From Pseudomonadota bacterium (GTDB lineage Bacteria > Myxococcota > Bradymonadia > UBA4248): a stretch of DNA of 6,778 nucleotides. The translations under genes and the position numbers were made by a program. The stretch lies in assembly GCA_017629415.1 (NCBI GenBank), contig JAGBXG010000533.1:1-6778 (forward strand), read 5' to 3'. A model generated the notes under the pieces. That model made no database searches, was not told where the DNA came from, and saw only the letters and a list, made by a program, of their open reading frames with translations. Below, piece after piece: positions 1-4,327 of the stretch (position 1 is the first letter of the stretch; each line of letters begins with the position of its first letter).

Positions 1-11
1 CCCAAGAAAAA

Positions 12-113
12 GGGGTCCGGGGCAAAGCCCCGGCAGGGTGTTGCGGGGCAGAGCCCCGCATGGGGGTAGGCGCGTATGCGTCAGCATAGCGCCGAAGGGG
101 GCTTGGCCCCCTT
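12..113. repeat. Array of four GC-rich hairpins downstream of clpS
   Basis: Four perfect or near-perfect inverted repeats lie almost end to end. They are 17-33 (CCGGGGC, loop AAA, GCCCCGG), 42-60 (TGCGGGGC, loop AGA, GCCCCGCA), 69-93 (GGCGC, bulged G, TATGC, 4-nt loop, GCATAGCGCC) and 95-113 (AAGGGGGC, loop TTG, GCCCCCTT). No reading frame here looks coding. The stretch follows the clpS stop on the minus strand, so it would form the 3' end of a clpS transcript. Only the 95-113 hairpin has a weak T-rich tail (TTTCTT), and that is on the plus strand, so it is at best a poor plus-strand terminator. The array resembles interspersed repetitive intergenic elements, and 69-93 shares its design with copies near 3951-4048. 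The function is unknown. Confidence 0.75.
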
Positions 114-127
114 TCTTAAAAAATAGC

Positions 128-433
128 TTACGCCTGTACCGAAGCTCTAAGCGGATAACCGGCGGCTTCAGCCATCTGATGCACCTGCGAAACCTTCATA
201 TCAGCAACCTCGCGGGGGTAAATCCCAGCCACACCATAGCCTTTTTTGTGCACGCTCATCGTGATTTGCGCGGCTTCCTGCTCAGATTTTTTGAAAACAC
301 GCATCAGCACATCGATAACAAACTCGAAAGTCGTATAATCATCGTTATGCAATAATACGCGAAACATGGGAATTTGGATATCCAGCACATCGACATCACT
401 GTCAATATGGGAATCAGAATGGTGTTTTGGCAT
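128..433 (-). CDS. clpS: ATP-dependent Clp protease adaptor ClpS
   Basis: This 101-residue protein matches the ClpS family over nearly its full length (the E. coli protein has about 106 residues). ClpS binds substrates with destabilising N-terminal residues in the cytoplasm and delivers them to the ClpA or ClpC unfoldase of the Clp protease (N-degron pathway). Visible family features are VLLHNDDYTTFEFVIDVL at about 26-43, holding the N30-D31-D32 substrate-pocket segment, H62 in the SVHKKG motif (equivalent to E. coli H66, which contacts the substrate alpha-amino group), and a C-terminal V81-P94 helix and strand. The gatekeeper Met40 of E. coli is Phe36 here. The first 20 residues are a His/Asp/Ser-rich extension like the flexible ClpS N-terminus. 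The ATG at 433 has only a weak upstream GAG as ribosome site. No clpA is seen on either side, unlike the clpS-clpA pair of enterobacteria. It follows the 510-3812 gene but is separated from it by a terminator. Confidence 0.95.
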   Translation of the reverse strand: MPKHHSDSHIDSDVDVLDIQIPMFRVLLHNDDYTTFEFVIDVLMRVFKKSEQEAAQITMSVHKKGYGVAGIYPREVADMKVSQVHQMAEAAGYPLRASVQA

Positions 434-444
434 AAATGCTACTC

Positions 445-481
445 AATAAAAAGGCACCCGAAGCGACATCCGGCTGCCTTT
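445..481 (-). terminator. Intrinsic terminator of the 1100-residue lipoprotein gene
   Basis: Read on the minus strand, AAAGGCA (481-475) pairs with TGCCTTT (456-450) around an inner CCG/CGG pairing, followed by a TTTTTATT run ending near 445. It lies about 30 bases after the stop codon at 510 and just before clpS. It should therefore end transcription of the large lipoprotein gene and separate it from clpS. Confidence 0.8.
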
Positions 482-487
482 AGTATA
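482..487 (-). promoter_or_regulatory. Possible -10 element for clpS
   Basis: The minus strand reads CATTATACTA, giving a TATACT -10-like hexamer. No good -35 is seen 16-18 bases upstream. A start about 7 bases downstream would fall near 475, inside the terminator stem, so a transcript from here would lack most of the 5' arm of that hairpin and would not be terminated by it. This is a weak prediction from sequence alone. Confidence 0.3.
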
Positions 488-509
488 ATGAAACGAACGA
501 AAATATGTT

Positions 510-3500
510 TTAAGAATTAGGAATACAAACTTTGTCGGCATTGCAAGTCCTGTTACCGCCACAAGAACCGTTTGCGTTGCATGCGCGAATATCGATTTGG
601 CGTTGACTTGCGCCATTGACACCTGGAGTTCCGGCTTCTTCGGCGCCGCCGATACCGCCTGCCCCCCCCGCTCCGCCGCGTGCAACAGCATCCGAATAAG
701 TGAACACATTTTGTTTCAGCAAACCGGATGTCGTCACATTAAAGCCGATGATATCGAACGAAGGACCGCCGGCACCGCCGCCGCCGCCACCACCGCGACC
801 GCCGGAACCGCCATTGCCGCCGGTACCTGCTTTCATGGAAATCCAATAACCGGCCATACCGCCTGTACCGCCAACGCCGCCAGCGCCACCGGCACCCCCA
901 ATGCCACCGGCACCGCCTGCGCCACCGCGCCCGCGCGTAAAGACATGGCCCTTGACTTCAGCCAAACGCGACTGCTGCCGAGCTTCCGTAATCAGCAAGC
1001 CGAAGCTCGCACCGCCGGCACTGCCGCCACGACCGCCTGTACCGCCGCAACCACCAGCACCGCCGCCGCCACCCGTCGGCCCAAGTTCATACAACGGACA
1101 ATCATCAGGACCTTTATAATAATAGGTGACACCGCCACCAGCTCCTCCTCCGCCACCGGCAGCACCATGCACACCATTGCTGCCAGCTCCCGCAACATCA
1201 GACGCCACCCATACCGCATCGCGGAACGTTCCATAAGCCGCTGTTGAACCTTGACCCGCTCGACCGTTCGCGCCCGCAGAACCATTTAAACCATCCTGAC
1301 CAATGTCCGAACGAATGTTTGTCGGATAACCCGTTTCCGTCGCATGAGTACAGTCCATACCAGACATCGAATCAAATGTGCTGTCATAACCACCCATGCC
1401 GCGATTTTGGGAATTATCGGCATACGCGGCATGATTCCCCTGCATCGTCGTCCAATTATACGAAGGACATACCGTTGAACCGCCAGCCGTCGCATTCGCA
1501 GCCTTACAACTGGCATTGACACCGCCAGCACCGCCACTTTGACCGTCATTCTGACAAGGTCCGTCCTTGCGGAGCGATATCAAACCATCGTGCCCATTCA
1601 ACGCAGAATCCTGTTTCGAACCATTGCCAGCCGCACCGGCCGCACCATCCACCCCAGGCTCGCCCTGACCGCCAATAATCTGATTCGACAGCAAACTCAC
1701 CTGATCTGTATTCCGAATCCAAACGGCAATCGATGAACGACCGCCCGAAGCCAGCGGACGATCAGCGCCTTCAATCACAAAACCTTCTACCGTCGCACGT
1801 TCTTTCAAATTCGTCGCCGAAACCGTTGCATCTGCCGAAACTCCTTTAATCTTCGAAGCATGAAGCACCAAATCACGGCTCATAAAGTTAACACTGTAAC
1901 CACCATGCATGACGACACCATTGCGCAAAGCAATATCTTCATCATAAATGCCTTCCGCCACAAGAATGTACTTCTTGCCCTGTGCCGGCCAAATCTTGAT
2001 GGCATCGCCAATCTTTTGGAACGGCCGCTGATAAGAACCATCACCGCCCGGAGCCGCATCGCGAGACACAAAAATGGCATCTTCCATCACACCGTCAATG
2101 CCATCACAGTTTTCATCGATAAACTCAAACCCCGAGTCATAGCTTTCCACCACATCCGGCGCATCCGTCTTCACATTGCCGGCACGGCGACGGCATTCAC
2201 AGCCATTCGAGGTGTCGCCATCGGTATTGACCCACTCATAATCCACACCGGAAACCGTCTCCGTCGTACATGCCCCCATACCGCACGATGCCGTGCCACC
2301 AGAAACGACACATACACCACTGGTATGATGAATCTCAGGCTTGAAATACGTCGAACAGTCATTGAAACAATAACCGCAATGCTCCGAATTCGTATAAAGC
2401 CCCGTCTTCTCATCGCGCATGCCTTCGTCAATCTTGCCGTCACAGTCATTGTCCAGACCATCACAAATCTCAAGATTGTACTTGTCAATCTGGCAAGATG
2501 ACCAATTGTACCCTTCCCCGGTCTGCTGACACCATTCAAACCCCACACACGTATCCACGCGGCATGAACGTGCACTGTCCACATTATCCGCATTGCAAAT
2601 ACATGTGCCCGTGACGGGAACACATTGTTTCAAACCATTCCGCACCGGTTCACAAGTATAACCTTCCGGACAATCCGTGCCATAAGCAGAACCTTCAGAA
2701 CAATCGCGGCCGCAATAAGCTTCAAGGCCATTATCCACACACAAACTGCCCGGTCCAATGCAATCACTGTCCTGAGAACAAGCCATACAAAGATTGCTCG
2801 GCAACGCCATACACGTCACCCCATCCTGATACAAAAAGTACCCAGGCTCACATTCTAATGCCCGACACGACGGCTGCCCATCGACAATACGGCATTCCGT
2901 ACGAATGGCATGCTCAAGCACCACATCGCAATTCTGACCGCAGGCACCACAATGCGCCACTTCCACATACCGGCCTTCCGCATCGCGATAAATCTCATCC
3001 ACTTCGCCATTACAGTCATCATCCGCACCGTTACAAACCTCAGCCTGAGGTGTCGGGGCATAACAAATCATCCCAAAATTGCCCGCACAAAACTGCTCAC
3101 CTTCACAAACACCAAACTCATTCACATTGATACAAACCTCACCATCGAGGTCTTCATCAACAAAACCATCGCAATCGTCATCCAGACCATTACAGACTTC
3201 CGATTCAGGCACTTGCGCAGAACATGCACCCCAAGTCAAATCCGCACCGCATGTCTCAACCCCGCGGCATGTACCAAATTCATTCGTGATCTCACAACCG
3301 CGAACCTGACCAATGCTGTCCTCGTCACACGTACAACGCCCCGTCTCAGGCATGCACTGACGCCCCATATCACCAGCATCATTCGTCACATTCTGGCAAA
3401 CATAACCATCAGGACAGCTCTGATACGTACAATCCATCGAACAATATGAACCATTATCCAGCGGCATACACCAGTTGGCATCACCGGCACCACACACTGA

Positions 3501-3812
3501 ATTCTGCGTACATGGCATGCAAAGCTGCTGAACCATCAAAGAACACAACGAAACCTGCCCTTCACCATGCGGATTCTGAACCACCTGACAAGACCACCCA
3601 TCCGGACAGCCCAATTCACAAGCATGTGTGCAAAAACTCCCCTGCTCATAATCCATACAATAGGTGCTCTCACACTCCACATGCTGAGAACATCTCTCCC
3701 CAAACTGCCGAAACGCATAATCTTTTTCAGGCAACTGACTGCGCGATGCCACATCACATCCAGCACTCATCAACATCGCCACTAAAACAAACCACTTGAT
3801 ATTTCGATACAT
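510..3812 (-). CDS. Large secreted lipoprotein: Cys modules, MopE-type motifs, beta-helix and glycine-rich tail
   Basis: This 1100-residue protein is predicted to be exported and lipid-anchored. It opens with a lysine/arginine n-region, a hydrophobic stretch and a relaxed lipobox SAGC with Cys19. Residues 41-140 hold small disulfide modules ending CPDGWSC and CPDGYVC. MopE-type metal-binding-like motifs lie at 205-220 (EVCNGLDDDCDGFVDE), 258-273 and 448-463, with a degenerate one at 565-574. HCGxCxxxC modules follow two of them, near 288 and 478. Residues 98-220 and 342-463 are a clear internal duplication. Residues 578-715 look like a right-handed beta-helix (DUF1565/pectin-lyase style), opening AIFVSRDAAPGGDGSYQRPF. 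Residues 712-1065 are glycine-rich, and a short Cys-rich tail ends the protein. The ATG is supported by a GAGGTGA ribosome site. A cell-surface adhesin or structural role is plausible, but no enzyme active site is recognised. The exact function is unknown. Confidence 0.9.
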   Translation of the reverse strand: MYRNIKWFVLVAMLMSAGCDVASRSQLPEKDYAFRQFGERCSQHVECESTYCMDYEQGSFCTHACELGCPDGWSCQVVQNPHGEGQVSLCSLMVQQLCMPCTQNSVCGAGDANWCMPLDNGSYCSMDCTYQSCPDGYVCQNVTNDAGDMGRQCMPETGRCTCDEDSIGQVRGCEITNEFGTCRGVETCGADLTWGACSAQVPESEVCNGLDDDCDGFVDEDLDGEVCINVNEFGVCEGEQFCAGNFGMICYAPTPQAEVCNGADDDCNGEVDEIYRDAEGRYVEVAHCGACGQNCDVVLEHAIRTECRIVDGQPSCRALECEPGYFLYQDGVTCMALPSNLCMACSQDSDCIGPGSLCVDNGLEAYCGRDCSEGSAYGTDCPEGYTCEPVRNGLKQCVPVTGTCICNADNVDSARSCRVDTCVGFEWCQQTGEGYNWSSCQIDKYNLEICDGLDNDCDGKIDEGMRDEKTGLYTNSEHCGYCFNDCSTYFKPEIHHTSGVCVVSGGTASCGMGACTTETVSGVDYEWVNTDGDTSNGCECRRRAGNVKTDAPDVVESYDSGFEFIDENCDGIDGVMEDAIFVSRDAAPGGDGSYQRPFQKIGDAIKIWPAQGKKYILVAEGIYDEDIALRNGVVMHGGYSVNFMSRDLVLHASKIKGVSADATVSATNLKERATVEGFVIEGADRPLASGGRSSIAVWIRNTDQVSLLSNQIIGGQGEPGVDGAAGAAGNGSKQDSALNGHDGLISLRKDGPCQNDGQSGGAGGVNASCKAANATAGGSTVCPSYNWTTMQGNHAAYADNSQNRGMGGYDSTFDSMSGMDCTHATETGYPTNIRSDIGQDGLNGSAGANGRAGQGSTAAYGTFRDAVWVASDVAGAGSNGVHGAAGGGGGAGGGVTYYYKGPDDCPLYELGPTGGGGGAGGCGGTGGRGGSAGGASFGLLITEARQQSRLAEVKGHVFTRGRGGAGGAGGIGGAGGAGGVGGTGGMAGYWISMKAGTGGNGGSGGRGGGGGGGAGGPSFDIIGFNVTTSGLLKQNVFTYSDAVARGGAGGAGGIGGAEEAGTPGVNGASQRQIDIRACNANGSCGGNRTCNADKVCIPNS
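618..1679 (-). repeat. Region encoding the glycine-rich domain
   Basis: This part of the gene encodes residues 712-1065, rich in GGxGGxGG triplets written mostly with GGC and GGT codons, so the DNA is a degenerate trinucleotide repeat. The glycine runs are broken by hydrophobic segments at about 935-961 and 1017-1046 that resemble the beta-helix rung at 693-717. Such a low-complexity tract is prone to length change and assembly error. Shadow reading frames on the opposite strand here are a by-product of this repeat. Confidence 0.85.
662..669. repeat. Homopolymer C8 (G8 on the coding strand)
   Basis: Eight consecutive C residues on the plus strand fall within codons for Ala1048, Gly1049, Gly1050 and Ala1051 of the large lipoprotein. 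I noticed no other pure run of this length in that gene. A one-base slip would replace the last 50 or so residues, including the Cys-rich C-terminal tail. One of the alternative frames stays open to 443, through the terminator. Confidence 0.9.
2424..2789 (-). repeat. Second copy of the internal Cys/MopE module
   Basis: This encodes residues 342-463. It starts LCMACSQDSDC, contains CPEGYTC and a TGTCICNADN segment, and ends in the MopE-type motif EICDGLDNDCDGKIDE. It lines up cysteine for cysteine over most of its length with residues 98-220 (LCMPCTQNSVC, CPDGYVC, TGRCTCDEDS, EVCNGLDDDCDGFVDE). The HCGxCxxxC module that follows is also paired between the two halves. Confidence 0.8.
3153..3521 (-). 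repeat. First copy of the internal Cys/MopE module
   Basis: This encodes residues 98-220 of the large lipoprotein, the partner of the module at 2424-2789. The two are about 122-123 residues long and share order and spacing of most cysteines, but differ clearly in sequence, so the duplication is old rather than recent. Confidence 0.8.
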
Positions 3813-3815
3813 AAA

Positions 3816-3822
3816 TCACCTC
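3816..3822 (-). promoter_or_regulatory. Strong ribosome binding site of the 1100-residue gene
   Basis: The minus strand reads GAGGTGA, then TTT, then ATG at 3812. The match to the anti-Shine-Dalgarno core is long and well placed, and it fixes this start. Confidence 0.85.
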
Positions 3823-3866
3823 GCTTGGACACACCGCCGCAGTGACGATAAAATGCCAAATCAATC

Positions 3867-3895
3867 ATTATAGCATATTTCAGGCCAAATTAAAA
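3867..3895 (-). promoter_or_regulatory. Extended -10 promoter of the 1100-residue gene
   Basis: The minus strand has TGCTATAAT (3875-3867), a perfect extended -10 element. The matching -35 position (TTTTAA near 3890-3895) is poor, which extended -10 promoters can tolerate. A start near 3860 would give a leader of about 48 bases. Confidence 0.65.
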
Positions 3896-3950
3896 AACGA
3901 ACACCATTTTTAACCACAATAACCGCCATGTAGGCATTTTTTGTCGCACA

Positions 3951-3983
3951 GGCTATGACGGCTGCGCCGCCATACGCCCTGCG
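3951..3983 (+). repeat. Bulged hairpin repeat, copy 1
   Basis: A 33-base unit is repeated exactly at 3989-4021. It folds as GGC-TATG-A-CGGC, loop TGC, GCCG-C-CATA, a bulged C, then GCC. The A-C mismatch and the bulged C after CATA are reproduced in copy 2. Confidence 0.9.
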
Positions 3984-3988
3984 ATTCG

Positions 3989-4021
3989 GGCTATGACGGC
4001 TGCGCCGCCATACGCCCTGCG
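3989..4021 (+). repeat. Bulged hairpin repeat, copy 2
   Basis: This is identical over 33 bases to 3951-3983, with a 38-base period. The 5 bases between the copies (ATTCG) are not part of the stem. Confidence 0.9.
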
Positions 4022-4025
4022 GCCC

Positions 4026-4048
4026 GCGCTATGGCTAAAGCCATACGC
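4026..4048 (+). repeat. Bulged hairpin repeat, diverged copy 3
   Basis: The stem is GCG-C-TATGGC, loop TAAA, GCCATA-CGC. It keeps the TATG/CATA core, an outer GCG/CGC clamp and one bulged C, but the loop and inner stem differ from copies 1 and 2. It is followed by CGGGTCCCCTTT, similar to the outer end of the 12-113 array read on the minus strand (GGACCCCTTTTTC). Confidence 0.7.
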
Positions 4049-4114
4049 ACGGGTCCCCTTTCGCCTCCAAACCTCAGTCACCAGTATCCATCCCAAACAC
4101 AAGAAACACCCAAA

Positions 4115-4186
4115 TTTGCAAGATTCCAAAGGTGCTCAGCTTTGCAAGATTCCAAAAGAATTCACCCCCTTTGGCGTGATTCCAAA
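4115..4186. repeat. Three spaced dyad repeats upstream of the 4328 gene
   Basis: TTTGCAAGATTCCAAA occurs exactly at 4115-4130 and 4141-4156, and a variant TTTGGCGTGATTCCAAA lies at 4170-4186. Start-to-start spacings are 26 and 29 bases. Each is an imperfect palindrome with TTTG...CAAA ends (12 of 16 positions symmetric in the exact copies). They lie 60-130 bases upstream of the candidate promoter, so they could be operator or activator sites, or part of an interspersed repeat. Confidence 0.7.
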
Positions 4187-4199
4187 GGGCAGCGCCCTT
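4185..4199. repeat. Small GC hairpin
   Basis: AAGGGC, loop AGC, GCCCTT form a perfect 6-base stem with a 3-base loop, the same style as the hairpins at 17-33 and 42-60. No T-run follows, so it is not a typical terminator. Confidence 0.55.
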
Positions 4200-4246
4200 G
4201 AAGAAAATCTGGGAAAAGCCCCCAAAAGAACTTTGTACATTAGACT

Positions 4247-4275
4247 TTGCCAAAACTGTCCTATTCGTTATAGAT
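4247..4275 (+). promoter_or_regulatory. Candidate sigma70-type promoter of the 4328 gene
   Basis: TTGCCA (4247-4252) and TATAGA (4269-4274) are 16 bases apart. A start near 4282 would give a leader of about 45 bases before the ATG at 4328. Confidence 0.5.
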
Positions 4276-4317
4276 TCGAAAGTTTGTGTGACAGGCACTG
4301 CTTTTTTACTTCTGTTT

Positions 4318-4322
4318 AAGGA
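4318..4322 (+). promoter_or_regulatory. Ribosome binding site deciding the start at 4328
   Basis: AAGGA ends 5 bases before the ATG at 4328. The in-frame ATG at 4322 overlaps this motif and has no site of its own, so 4328 is preferred. The signal peptide is also tidier from there. Confidence 0.65.
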
Positions 4323-4327
4323 TGCTC

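Larger units (their letters stand above)
3813..4327. other. Divergent intergenic region between two lipoprotein genes
   Basis: This 515-base stretch separates divergent genes and contains no convincing coding frame. From left to right it holds the minus-strand ribosome site and promoter (3816-3895), three bulged hairpin repeats (3951-4048), a short CGGGTCCCCTTT motif, three dyad repeats (4115-4186), a small hairpin (4185-4199) and a plus-strand promoter (4247-4275). Confidence 0.8.

Noticed and set aside
95..120. Terminator for clpS
   Set aside because: The hairpin at 95-113 lacks a T-run on the minus strand. Its weak T-rich tail is on the plus strand, so it does not fit a clpS terminator.
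38..355. Plus-strand open frame of 105 codons crossing the hairpin array and clpS
   Set aside because: It runs through repeats and then antisense to a well-conserved clpS, so it is not credible.
597..1247. Long plus-strand open frame of 216 codons rich in Thr and Ala
   Set aside because: It is antisense to the glycine-rich part of the large lipoprotein. The composition is the mirror of Gly/Ala codons, with no ribosome site or family resemblance.
1860..2501. Plus-strand open frame of 213 codons
   Set aside because: It is antisense to the Cys/MopE and beta-helix region, which is clearly coding on the minus strand. The translated product is Ile/Arg/Thr-rich with no recognisable domain.
2910..3449. 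Plus-strand open frame of 179 codons
   Set aside because: It is a shadow of the conserved cysteine modules on the minus strand, with no ribosome site and no domain.
3951..4048. CRISPR-like array
   Set aside because: There are only two exact repeats, separated by 5 bases with no spacer-sized sequence, and the units are self-complementary hairpins. No cas gene is nearby.
3993..4319. Possible small gene in the divergent intergenic region
   Set aside because: It starts inside the hairpin repeats, crosses the dyad repeats and the promoter, and has no ribosome site or family resemblance.
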